Assembly: GCA_913060875.1 (NCBI GenBank)
Contig: CAJXSL010000004.1
Coordinates: 248,001 to 312,000, forward strand
Reading direction: 5' to 3'
DNA from: an uncultured Desulfobacteraceae bacterium
GTDB lineage: Bacteria; Desulfobacterota; Desulfobacteria; Desulfobacterales; UBA5852
DNA: 64,000 nucleotides
The notes under the pieces are model-generated. The model saw only the letters and a list, made by a program, of their open reading frames with translations. It made no database searches and was not told the origin of the DNA. Positions 25,905 through 34,655 of the stretch are shown piece by piece. Every line of letters starts with the position of its first letter. The stretch's first letter is position 1. Made by a program: the position numbers and the translations under genes.

Positions 25905-27002
25905 TTAGCGAACCTCATTTTTCCGCGGCAGGCCCAGAGACAGGATGGCGTCGCCGATGAGGGCGCACTCCAAACCGAAAGGCAGGTAACCGGCATAGCC
26001 CAGAAACGGCATCTCAAACAGGTGCAGGCGGTCCACCCACGGCACGGTGTAGGACCAGCGCGCCAGACTATAATAGTTCCACATTTCCCAGAACAGGCCA
26101 CAAACCAAACCGGCCAGAGCGGCGGCCGCCGCCATGCCCCAAGTCCCCCGGCAGGCATCTTCCAATAACGGGCAGCACCCGCCCAGCACCTGAAATGCCA
26201 GCACGATGAGCAGCGGGGACAGCCACAAAAAGGGAAAACCAACGTCAGGGGCCGCCCCCGCCAGAATAAGGCCGAAACCGGCAACGGCCAACGCCCCCCC
26301 GACCGCCGGCCGGGACAAAACCGCCCCTGGCAGCCGCCGGCCCTGCAAGGCGCCGGAGACCCGTGGAAACGACGCCAGCCACTCCCGCACCGACAGGACG
26401 GCCGGCAGCACCGTGGCAAACGACAGCGTTGCAAGAATGAAATAGGTCAGGGGAGGATAGTCGGCACCGGAATAGTGCCAGTTCTGGACGAATCGGTTGA
26501 GGTATTCAAAAAACCACCAGAAAGCTGCGCTGACCGGAAACAGCGCACTGAACACCACGGGGCGCGCGGTCATCAGGCAAGTACCGGTGCGGCGTCGGGC
26601 GAGGCCGTTGACCACCAGGATAAAAGCGCCCCAGAGCATGGGGAAAGTGTGGGGTTGGAACGCGCCAAACCAGGAAAATCGGTTCCAGGCCAGGATCCAG
26701 GCGGCGCCCCCCAGGACGGCGCCGGCCCATCCCCACCAGGGAAACGCCTGACGGGTGACCGGCCGGGCCGGAGCGGTTGGCGGGCGCAGCAGGCTGATCA
26801 CAAGCGGCGCCGTGCTCACCAGCACCAGTCCGCCGATCAAAATGAAGGCCGTCCAGGAAAAGGGGGCGTGTTCGATGAATCGCGACCGGGGGGGGAACTC
26901 GAAATAGCATGTCAGCGGCCCGCCCCGCCACAGCACCCCCAGGGGGGGCAGGGCCACCAGCATGAACCCCATTGCCATCCATCGGCCGGGATGCATGATC
27001 AT
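25905..27002 (-). CDS. Multispanning membrane protein of unknown function
   Basis: From the ATG at 27002 (MIMHPGRWMAMGFM, preceded by AAGGA) the protein has 365 residues; the frame is open to 27083 but would then approach the trxB end. It has about ten hydrophobic segments, many Trp and Pro residues, and conserved-looking loops FEYLNRFVQNWHYSGADYPP and FWEMWNYYSLARWSYTVPWVDRL, both in aromatic-rich positions near a membrane edge. No transporter or enzyme motif was recognised. The gene lies just downstream of trxB, but with its own ribosome site. Confidence 0.75.
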   Translation of the reverse strand: MIMHPGRWMAMGFMLVALPPLGVLWRGGPLTCYFEFPPRSRFIEHAPFSWTAFILIGGLVLVSTAPLVISLLRPPTAPARPVTRQAFPWWGWAGAVLGGAAWILAWNRFSWFGAFQPHTFPMLWGAFILVVNGLARRRTGTCLMTARPVVFSALFPVSAAFWWFFEYLNRFVQNWHYSGADYPPLTYFILATLSFATVLPAVLSVREWLASFPRVSGALQGRRLPGAVLSRPAVGGALAVAGFGLILAGAAPDVGFPFLWLSPLLIVLAFQVLGGCCPLLEDACRGTWGMAAAAALAGLVCGLFWEMWNYYSLARWSYTVPWVDRLHLFEMPFLGYAGYLPFGLECALIGDAILSLGLPRKNEVR

Positions 27003-27052
27003 GCCTTTCCTTAACGTATACCGAACGGGAATGAGACCTTCCGGCCGAAAGG

Positions 27053-28027
27053 TCAGGCCAGCAGGTCGGCCGGCATCTCGCAAACCTCGGCGCTGCCCTT
27101 GCGCAACTCCACGTGATGGGCCGAAGCCAGGGCCGCCACCGATCCGTCCGCCGCCGAAATCACGATCTGACGGAAGGTCTTCTCGCGCAAATCACCGATG
27201 GCGTAGATGCCGGCGATGGCCGTCTCGCAGTTCTCGTTGGTCATGACATACCCGTCGGCATTCATTTTGATGCCGGCCGGAACGATCTGGTTGTTGGGCA
27301 CAAAACCGATAAAAACGAAAACGCCGTCCACATCCAGCGTGCGCTCTTCCGCGGTTTGGGTATCTTTGAGCCGGGTTCCCACCACTCCGGTTTCATCCGC
27401 CAGGATCTCGGTCAGGACCGTGTTCCACAACATCTCGATATTGCAGTCGTCCAAGACACGCTTTTGGAGAATTTTGCTGGCCCGCAGCTCGTCCCGCCGA
27501 TGGGCGATGTAGACTTTCTTGGCCAGCTTGGCCAGATACAGGGCCTCTTCCGCCGCCGTGTCGCCGCCGCCCACGACAATGACCGTCTTGTCTTTGAAAA
27601 AGAACCCATCGCAGACCGCGCAATAGGACACACCCTTGCCGTAGTAGTCATCCTCTCCGGGAATACCGAGTTTGCGGGGGCTGCCGCCGGTCGCCATGAC
27701 CACGGCATGGGTCTTTAAAACCTGGCCGTCATCCAGATGGACTTTGTGCCAGTCCATGCCCGGTTCGATCTCGGTCACTTCCTGGTTGCGCATTTCCAGG
27801 CCGTAGGATTCGGCATGCTGCACGAATTTCATGGACAGCTCGGCACCGCTGGTATGCTCGAACCCGGGATAGTTTTCCACCTCGTCCGACATGGTGACCT
27901 GCCCGCCGGACACCCCTTTTTCAATCAGGACGGTTTTAAGGGCGGCCCGCATGGCGTAAATGCCGGCCGAAAGACCGCCGGGCCCGCCACCCACGATAAT
28001 AACGTCATAAGTCTGGTCATTGGACAT
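27053..28027 (-). CDS. trxB: Thioredoxin reductase
   Basis: A 324-residue flavoprotein that passes electrons from NADPH to thioredoxin. The FAD motif VIIVGGGPGGLSAGIYAMRA is at the N-terminus, the redox-active CAVC is in YCAVCDGFFFKDK near residue 138, and the NADPH site is VIVVGGGDTAAEEALYLAK. The C-terminal second FAD segment is IYAIGDLREKTFRQIVISAADG. GGAGG lies upstream of the ATG. No thioredoxin gene is adjacent in the window. Confidence 0.95.
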   Translation of the reverse strand: MSNDQTYDVIIVGGGPGGLSAGIYAMRAALKTVLIEKGVSGGQVTMSDEVENYPGFEHTSGAELSMKFVQHAESYGLEMRNQEVTEIEPGMDWHKVHLDDGQVLKTHAVVMATGGSPRKLGIPGEDDYYGKGVSYCAVCDGFFFKDKTVIVVGGGDTAAEEALYLAKLAKKVYIAHRRDELRASKILQKRVLDDCNIEMLWNTVLTEILADETGVVGTRLKDTQTAEERTLDVDGVFVFIGFVPNNQIVPAGIKMNADGYVMTNENCETAIAGIYAIGDLREKTFRQIVISAADGSVAALASAHHVELRKGSAEVCEMPADLLA

Positions 28028-28107
28028 GCTGTTCCTCCTGCTGCATGAAATGTATTTTAATGTGGTGCTCGTAACCGTATTGTCTTGCGGCGCCGGGCGT
28101 TCGTTGA

Positions 28108-28968
28108 TCAGGCGGTATAGGTTGTCTGCGACGCATGATCGGCCGCACGCGCGCTCATGGCCTGCATGAGTTCCGAAGTCCGGCGGCCCGGCCGGCCGTT
28201 GCCGATCTGCTGGTCATCCACCTGGACCACCGGCACGACCCCTTTGTTGGTGCCGGTGATAAAGACTTCGTCGGCCCGGAGAAGTTCCGCCAGGGTCAGG
28301 TCCCGGACCTCGACCTCAAAAAGGCTCTGGGCCAATTCCAGGATAAACCCGCGGGTAATGCCCGATAAAATTTTCCGGCCGGGGGTCACCAGCCGATCAC
28401 CGGTGAACATGAAAATGTTGCTGGTGGTGCACTCATAGACGCCGCCGTCACGATCGACATAAACAGATTCCACCGCCCCCTTGGCGCGGGCTTTTTGCAT
28501 GGCCAGCGTGGCGGAAAGATAATTGATGCTCTTGGCGCCCGGCAGGATGCGGCGGCTTTTCATGGTGGTGATCTTGACCCCTTCGCTATACCAGGCCTCC
28601 GGCTGCCGGGGCATTTCCGAAACCAGCACCAGCAGACGCGGCTGCCCCTGGTGGGTCATGAAGTCCGGGCTCGTCCCCCCGGTGACAATGATGCGGATAT
28701 TGGATTCCGAATGCGCACTGGTTTCGTTGCGCCGAAGTGTTTCCAGAATGATCCGGGTCAGTTCCGCGGTGGTCCAGGGCAGCAGCAGGCCCATCTTGTG
28801 CACCGAATGCTCCAGGCGTTGGAGATGCTGTTCCAGCGCAAACGGATGGCCGTTGTAGGTGCGCAACAGCTCGAAAGCCCCCAATCCCCTCAAAACCGCC
28901 AAATCGTTGACCGGAATAACCGCCCGGTCGGCCGGGACGAATTCACCGTCGACGTAATAGATGTCCAT
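28108..28968 (-). CDS. PLP-dependent class IV aminotransferase (branched-chain type)
   Basis: A 286-residue fold-type IV aminotransferase. The PLP lysine is in ILPGAKSINYLSATLAMQKA near residue 147, followed by VYECTTSNIFMFTGDRLVTPG and the phosphate-binding GITRGFILELA. The first part has RGLGAFELLRTYNGHPF. This family includes branched-chain aminotransferase IlvE, D-amino acid transaminase and aminodeoxychorismate lyase. Length and the RTYNG segment fit IlvE or D-alanine transaminase best; specificity cannot be fixed by reading. The gene stands alone, 80 nt from trxB on the same strand. Confidence 0.85.
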   Translation of the reverse strand: MDIYYVDGEFVPADRAVIPVNDLAVLRGLGAFELLRTYNGHPFALEQHLQRLEHSVHKMGLLLPWTTAELTRIILETLRRNETSAHSESNIRIIVTGGTSPDFMTHQGQPRLLVLVSEMPRQPEAWYSEGVKITTMKSRRILPGAKSINYLSATLAMQKARAKGAVESVYVDRDGGVYECTTSNIFMFTGDRLVTPGRKILSGITRGFILELAQSLFEVEVRDLTLAELLRADEVFITGTNKGVVPVVQVDDQQIGNGRPGRRTSELMQAMSARAADHASQTTYTA

Positions 28969-29209
28969 ATGCCCCTGCGTTCTCCATTATCTCTGCGCCT
29001 CTCGCTTTCGCGCTCCGATTCAACCGCCATCGCCCTGATGGCCTCCCATATCAGGAAGCCCGGGGCTTTGCAATTCCCGTCTCGATAGCACTGGAAAGGG
29101 ATCTAATTATCCGGTATAGTAGGGAATGATGATCAATTGTCAATCGCCTGACACATCCATTTCGCGATCTGGAAACGACCGCCGCCGTTAATGACAAAGG
29201 AGTTCGCCG

Positions 29210-30031
29210 ATGCCTGATGATCAATTCTACCGCGTAACGAAAAAACCACCCATCGCCTGGGTTCACCTGAACCGCCCGGAGAAAAAAAATGCCATGAATC
29301 CCCCTGCCTGGCGTGAAGCGCCGGCCATATTCGAGGCCCTCGATCAGGATCCCGCTATTCGCGTCGTCATCCTGGCGGCCGAGGGCCCCTGCTTTTCGGT
29401 GGGTATCGATCTGGTGGAAATGGCAGGCGCACTGCCGGAAATCATGGAGAAAGAGCAAATGGGCGGTGTCAAGCTGCGCCTGCTGAAAAAAATCGCCGCG
29501 CTCCAGGAAACCATGACCTGTATCGAACGCTGCCGCAAACCGGTGATCGCCGCGATCCACGGCTATTGCATCGGGGCCGGTCTGGACATGGTGACGGCCT
29601 GTGACATCCGGCTCTGCTCCCGGGATGCGGTTTTCTCCCTCAAAGAAGCCGCCGTCGGGTTCGTGGCCGACGTAGGCGTCCTACAGCGGATCCCCCTGAT
29701 CGTGGGGCAGGGTATCGCCCGGGAACTGGCCTACACGGCCAAAACCATCGATGCCGCTCGCGCCCGGGAGATTCTGCTGGTCAACGACATTCTGGATGAC
29801 CACACGGCCCTGATGGCCGCGGCCGAAGCCATGGCCCGCGAGATTGCCGCCAATGCGCCCCTGGCTGTCGAAGCGACCAAAGACGTTCTCAACTTCGGTG
29901 TCGGCAAAAGTGTCGACGACGGCCTGCGCTACGTGGCCTCCATGAGCACGAATATCGTGCCGTCCAAGGACCTGATGGAAGCGTTTACGGCCTTCATGGA
30001 AAAACGCCCCCCCAAATTCACGGGGGAATAA
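29210..30031 (+). CDS. Crotonase family, dienoyl-CoA isomerase-like
   Basis: A 273-residue enoyl-CoA hydratase/isomerase superfamily protein. The oxyanion-hole parts are FSVGIDLVEMAG and IHGYCIGAGLDMV. The segment ACDIRLCSRDAVFSLKEAAVGFVADVGVLQRIP carries three acidic residues (Asp in CDIR, Glu in LKEA, Asp in VADVG) at the positions of the catalytic triad of delta3,5-delta2,4-dienoyl-CoA isomerase. This suggests double-bond movement in unsaturated acyl-CoA degradation rather than hydration. The ATG at 29210 follows AAGGAG. It is divergent from the aminotransferase gene and convergent with the aldo/keto reductase. Confidence 0.87.
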   Translation: MPDDQFYRVTKKPPIAWVHLNRPEKKNAMNPPAWREAPAIFEALDQDPAIRVVILAAEGPCFSVGIDLVEMAGALPEIMEKEQMGGVKLRLLKKIAALQETMTCIERCRKPVIAAIHGYCIGAGLDMVTACDIRLCSRDAVFSLKEAAVGFVADVGVLQRIPLIVGQGIARELAYTAKTIDAARAREILLVNDILDDHTALMAAAEAMAREIAANAPLAVEATKDVLNFGVGKSVDDGLRYVASMSTNIVPSKDLMEAFTAFMEKRPPKFTGE

Positions 30032-30047
30032 CGGACGGCCTGGCCGC

Positions 30048-31007
30048 CTACCACTTCCAGAGCACGGGGTTATCGTCCAATACCGCCGCCACCGGCCGGC
30101 CGATGCGATCCATTTCCGCCAGATCTTCCGGCGTCAGGCTGACATCCGCCGCCCGGGCGTTCTGGCGCACCTGGGTTTCGTTGCGGGCGCCGGCGATGGC
30201 GCAGGCGCCGGGCTGGGCGATGACCCAGGCCAGGGCCAGCTGGCCCAGGCTTATCGCGTACCGCGCGGCAATGGGCTTGAGCCCTTCGAGCGCTTCCTGA
30301 ACCCGTGTAAATACCGGTTCCTGAAACAGACGGTTGGCGCGGCGATGATCCCCCCGTTTGAAGCGATGTCCGGGTCCGAACTTGCCGGTCAGAATTCCCT
30401 GGGCCATGGGGGAGTAGGCCAGGATCGTGAGACCTTTGTCCCGGCAAAGGGGCAGGGCGTCTTTTTCCACATGCCGCCAGAGAAGTGAATAGGGCGGCTG
30501 CAAACTTACGATATCACCGAATGCCAGTGCTTCGGCCAACTGGTCCCGGGAAAAATTGGACACCCCGATTGCCCGGATCTTGCCCTGGTCCTTTAAACCG
30601 TTCAGGGCTCGCATGGTTTCTTCGATGGGCACCACCGGGCTGCCGAAGGTGCCCGACGGCCAGTGGATCTGGAAAAGGTCGATGGTGTCGGTCCCAAGGT
30701 TTTTCAGGGAACGCTCACAGGCGGCCTGGATCTGGTCGTGCCGGAGCTCGTTGGCAAACACCTTGGTGGCAATCACCACCTCATGGCGCCGTTCCGCAAC
30801 AGCCTTGCCGACAACCCTTTCGGAATGCCCCTTGCCGTAAACTGCCGCCGTATCGATGGTCGTAATCCCTTCGTCGACGGCCGCCTGGATGGCCCGGGTG
30901 GTTTCGCCATCGTCAACATCGGCCCACATGTCGCGCCCGGCCTGCCAGGTCCCCATGATAACCGGGGAAATCATGATGTCCGTATGGCCCAACTTACGCA
31001 GTTGCAT
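30048..31007 (-). CDS. Aldo/keto reductase
   Basis: A 319-residue (alpha/beta)8 NADPH-dependent oxidoreductase. The ATG at 31007 (MQLRKLGHTDIMISPV) has GGAGG upstream and matches the normal N-terminus. Catalytic Asp-Tyr-Lys-His residues are visible: IDTAAVYGKGHSE (Asp, Tyr), EVVIATK (Lys) and LFQIHWPS (His). NADPH contacts are in the C-terminal CAIAGARNETQVRQNA. It reduces carbonyls; the substrate is unknown. Its stop is 16 nt from the convergent crotonase stop. Confidence 0.9.
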   Translation of the reverse strand: MQLRKLGHTDIMISPVIMGTWQAGRDMWADVDDGETTRAIQAAVDEGITTIDTAAVYGKGHSERVVGKAVAERRHEVVIATKVFANELRHDQIQAACERSLKNLGTDTIDLFQIHWPSGTFGSPVVPIEETMRALNGLKDQGKIRAIGVSNFSRDQLAEALAFGDIVSLQPPYSLLWRHVEKDALPLCRDKGLTILAYSPMAQGILTGKFGPGHRFKRGDHRRANRLFQEPVFTRVQEALEGLKPIAARYAISLGQLALAWVIAQPGACAIAGARNETQVRQNARAADVSLTPEDLAEMDRIGRPVAAVLDDNPVLWKW

Positions 31008-31176
31008 AGCCCCCTCCTTATTTGGCAATTGACTGTATTGTGCATTCATTCATAAAATAGTGGTGTTCAGGCCCTGCTGTCGGTGGCCCTGAACCCGGTA
31101 TCAGGGTGCTTCAAGCGTACTGCCCTTGATCCCGCCCGGTAATCCACTTGAATGAAAAAAGGCATAATCTGCAGCC

Positions 31177-33936
31177 ATGGCCGTTTGCGCGAAGGATAAC
31201 CTTTTTCGAATCCTCTTGCATCTGGGATGCGCCGCCCTCATCGCCCTGCCGGCCACCCCTGCTTTAGGCCGCCTGCCCGATACGCCCGGCCACGAAATCC
31301 TGATTCTCCACTCTTACCACAAAGGCATGCTGTGGACGGATGCCATCAGCCAGGAACTGACATGTACATTGCGCCGGGTCCAGCCGGCGGTGAAGATCCA
31401 TGAAGAATACATGGATACCAAGCGGTATGACACGGCATCGTATCACGACCTCGTGGCCGATCTTTTGTATTTCAAATATGCCGCCTGCCATCTGAGTGCC
31501 GTCGTCACCTCGGACGACAATGCCTTCCGCTTTGCGCTGCAACACCGCCACAACCTTTTCCCCGGGACACCGATCGTATTTTGCGGTGTGAACAACCTCG
31601 CGATTTATCGCCAAAATGTCAACCAACCGCTCGACAACGTCACCGGGGTAGTGGAGTCCTTTGATATACGCTCGACACTGGAAACAGCGTTGCGCCTGCA
31701 CCCGAAAACACAAACCGTTTTTATCATCAACGACCGCACCACCACCGGCAACAGCAATCGCCCCATTCTGGAGCGTCTAACCCGGGAATTCGCCCCGCGC
31801 GTGCACTTCGAGTGGCTCGAGGATCTCTCCATGTCCGCCTTATTGGATGCGGTCGCCCATCTTCCCGCAGACAGCCTGATCCTGCTGATGTCTTTCAACC
31901 GTGACAGGGACGGACAAGCTTTCAGTTACCTTGAAAGCATCCAGCTGATCAGTGCCAGCGCCAATCGCCCGATTTACGGTGTCTGGGGGTTTTACATCGG
32001 CCGGGGCATCGTCGGCGGTATCGTGACGAGCGGAACGTCCCAGGGAAAGACCGCCGCCGAACTCGTCAAACGAATCCTCAGGGGGGAGCCGGCGGATATG
32101 ATCCCCATCGTCACGTCCAGTCCCAATCGCCCCATGTTCGATCATCGGTTGCTGGAGCGCTATGGAATTCCGTCCGAACGGCTGCCAACCGGCAGCATCA
32201 TCGTCAATCAACCCTTCAGCTTTTACGCACGCTACAAATGGTATCTGTGGGGTGGGGCTCTGGTTGGCGCCGTGGAGCTGATCATCATCCTGCTGCTGAT
32301 GATGAATATCCGCAAACGCCATCGGGTCGAAGGGCGTCTCAAGCAAAGCAGGGAACGGTATCAGCGCATCTTCGAGAACATCCAGGATGCCTATTACGAA
32401 GTCAATATGGACGGCGTTATTCTGGAAGCCAGTCCGTCCATTGAAAATGTTTTAGGTTTTCCGCGCAGGGCCTTCATCGGCATGCCGATCCAGGAACTGT
32501 ATCACAACCCCGCCGATCGCCGCCCGATGCTCGATCTGATCATGCAAGAACGGCGGGTGGTGGATCGCGAAGTGACCCTGCTGAGCGCCGGTGGAACACC
32601 GGTGGACATCGCCATAAGCGCCCTGGTGATTTGTGATGCCGACGGCCGACCGTCTAAAATCGTCGGCAGCTTACGGGATATTTCCAGGCGCAAGGAGGCC
32701 GAACGCAACCGGCAAACCCTCCAGCAGGCGCTGGAACGCTCCAAGCGCATGGAGGCCTTGGGGCTGATGGCCGGGGGAGTCGCCCATGACCTGAACAATA
32801 TCTTGTCGGGGCTGGTGACCTATCCCGAATTGCTGCTCATGGACGACAATCTGCCTCCGGGTGTTCGAAACGCGGTCGAAACCATACAAAAATCCGGCCA
32901 GCGGGCCGCGGCCGTCGTCGATGATCTGGTCACGATTTCACGGGGGTTTGCCGGCCCCCACGCACCGTTGGACCTGAACGCGGTGGTCGAAGAATTTCTG
33001 GCCTCCCCTGAATGTCATGCCATCCGCCAACGGTACCCGGATTGCCGCGTAACCCAAGCGCTGACGGATCGCCTCCCGGCCCTTGCCGGATCGCGAATTC
33101 ACATCATGAAATCCCTTATGAATCTGGTAATCAACGGGTTCGAGGCCATCGACGAAGCAGGGTCCAAAGGAGAGGTGAACCTGTCCACCGATCATCGCCA
33201 TATCACTGCACCGGTCCAAGGTTATGCCACCATTCCGCACGGCGACTATGTGGTGCTTACCGTCGCCGACACGGGCAAGGGTATCGGCGCTGAAGACATG
33301 GAACGCATCTTCGAACCGTTTTACAGCAAAAAAATTCTTGGCCGCAGCGGCACCGGACTGGGGCTGACCGTTGTCTGGAACACCCTCCAGGATCATCGGG
33401 GCTACGTCGATGTGCAATCGGACCGCCGCGGCACGGTTTTTTCGCTCTATTTCCCCACCACGCAGGCTTCACCGGCCGCCGAGGCCGCACCATCACCGCA
33501 ACCGGTCCACCGGGGACAGGGAGAAACCGTTTTGATTGTCGACGATGAGGTCCTGCAATGCCAAATTGCATCCGAACTGTTGTCCACTCTGGGATACTGT
33601 CCGGTAGCGGTGAACAGCGGCGAAACGGCCATTGAATATGTCCGGGAAAACACTGTCGACCTGGTCCTGCTGGATATGGTAATGGATCCTGGCATCAATG
33701 GCCACAAAACCTATATTGAGATAAACCGGCTCCAGCCGGGCATCAAAGCCATCATTACCAGCGGCTTCGCCGAGAATGAAGATGTCCGCAAAGCCCAGGA
33801 AGCGGGTGCCGGCCTTTTTCTCCACAAGCCCTATACGATTGAATCCCTGGCCGACGCCGTACACGCAACGCTTCGGGGCGCAGGCCCGGCCATACCGTCG
33901 CCGTCTCACATCAAACCCAGGGGGGAAGCATCATGA
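31177..33936 (+). CDS. Hybrid sensor histidine kinase with periplasmic ABC-type binding domain
   Basis: A 919-residue protein. Residues 1-30 are a signal or first membrane segment. About 40-335 form a periplasmic domain of the ABC-transporter substrate-binding family (HEILILHSYHKGMLWTDAI at its start). A membrane helix lies near 355-378 (LWGGALVGAVELIIILLLMM), then a PAS domain (400-520), the HisKA phosphoacceptor His537 in GGVAHDLNNILSGL, an HATPase with DTGKGI and GTGLGLTVVW (640-765), and a receiver domain with Asp833 in DLVLLDMVMD and a late Lys. It should sense a ligand outside the membrane. Its stop overlaps the start of the LUD gene by 4 nt; no response regulator or DNA-binding partner is near. 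Confidence 0.9.
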   Translation: MAVCAKDNLFRILLHLGCAALIALPATPALGRLPDTPGHEILILHSYHKGMLWTDAISQELTCTLRRVQPAVKIHEEYMDTKRYDTASYHDLVADLLYFKYAACHLSAVVTSDDNAFRFALQHRHNLFPGTPIVFCGVNNLAIYRQNVNQPLDNVTGVVESFDIRSTLETALRLHPKTQTVFIINDRTTTGNSNRPILERLTREFAPRVHFEWLEDLSMSALLDAVAHLPADSLILLMSFNRDRDGQAFSYLESIQLISASANRPIYGVWGFYIGRGIVGGIVTSGTSQGKTAAELVKRILRGEPADMIPIVTSSPNRPMFDHRLLERYGIPSERLPTGSIIVNQPFSFYARYKWYLWGGALVGAVELIIILLLMMNIRKRHRVEGRLKQSRERYQRIFENIQDAYYEVNMDGVILEASPSIENVLGFPRRAFIGMPIQELYHNPADRRPMLDLIMQERRVVDREVTLLSAGGTPVDIAISALVICDADGRPSKIVGSLRDISRRKEAERNRQTLQQALERSKRMEALGLMAGGVAHDLNNILSGLVTYPELLLMDDNLPPGVRNAVETIQKSGQRAAAVVDDLVTISRGFAGPHAPLDLNAVVEEFLASPECHAIRQRYPDCRVTQALTDRLPALAGSRIHIMKSLMNLVINGFEAIDEAGSKGEVNLSTDHRHITAPVQGYATIPHGDYVVLTVADTGKGIGAEDMERIFEPFYSKKILGRSGTGLGLTVVWNTLQDHRGYVDVQSDRRGTVFSLYFPTTQASPAAEAAPSPQPVHRGQGETVLIVDDEVLQCQIASELLSTLGYCPVAVNSGETAIEYVRENTVDLVLLDMVMDPGINGHKTYIEINRLQPGIKAIITSGFAENEDVRKAQEAGAGLFLHKPYTIESLADAVHATLRGAGPAIPSPSHIKPRGEAS

Positions 33937-34586
33937 AAGACCCTATCACGCACTATTGGAACCTGAAAATCGAAGCCCTGCAAGGTGTATTGGAGAAGAA
34001 TAACTTCGAAGTCCACCTGGCCCCGCAACCCGAGGATGCGGTCCGGATCGTCACCGAAACCATTCTGCCGGCGGTCAAGCCCACCAGCATGTCCTGGGGC
34101 GGGTCGCGCACCTTTGTGGAATGCGGTCTCTACCGGCAGCTGAAGGATATGGATGGCATCAAGGTCATTGACACCTACGACACCTCGATTTCCGATGAGG
34201 AAAAGGGGGAACGACGGCGGCAGGCCCTGCTGGTGGACCTGTTTTTCACCAGCACCAACGCCGTGACCGAAAGCGGCCATCTGGTCAATCTGGACATGAT
34301 CGGCAACCGTATCGCGGCGCTGACCTTCGGGCCCAAGTCTGTGGTGGTCCTGATTGGCCGCAACAAAATCGTGCCGGACCTTGAAAACGCCTGGGATCGA
34401 ATCAAAAATTATGCCGCCCCGGTGAATACGATGCGACTCGGGAAAAAAACGCCCTGTCGTGAAACGGGTTTCTGTCAGGACTGCAAGAGCCCGGATCGCA
34501 TCTGCAACACATGGACGATTACGGAAAAAGCCTTTCCCCCCAAACGGGTCAAAATCATTCTGATCAATGCCGACCTCGGCTTCTAA
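33933..34586 (+). CDS. LUD domain protein (LutC/YkgG-like)
   Basis: A 217-residue LUD-domain protein. The early WGGSRTFVECGLYRQL (near residue 55) and later FFTSTNAVTESGHLVNLDMIGNRIAALTFGPKSVVVLIG are family hallmarks. The C-terminal tail has four cysteines (PCRETGFCQDCKSPDRIC) that could bind an Fe-S cluster or zinc, as in single-subunit LUD proteins of anaerobes. LutC-type proteins act with Fe-S subunits in lactate oxidation, but no lutA or lutB is near. The ATGA overlap makes it translationally coupled to the sensor kinase, an unusual partner. Confidence 0.85.
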   Translation: MKDPITHYWNLKIEALQGVLEKNNFEVHLAPQPEDAVRIVTETILPAVKPTSMSWGGSRTFVECGLYRQLKDMDGIKVIDTYDTSISDEEKGERRRQALLVDLFFTSTNAVTESGHLVNLDMIGNRIAALTFGPKSVVVLIGRNKIVPDLENAWDRIKNYAAPVNTMRLGKKTPCRETGFCQDCKSPDRICNTWTITEKAFPPKRVKIILINADLGF

Positions 34587-34655
34587 AGGGATGGCGCGAC
34601 ACCCACGGCGGGGCCGCCCTCCGCAACGCCAACCTGACCAGCGGAACCACTCGTG

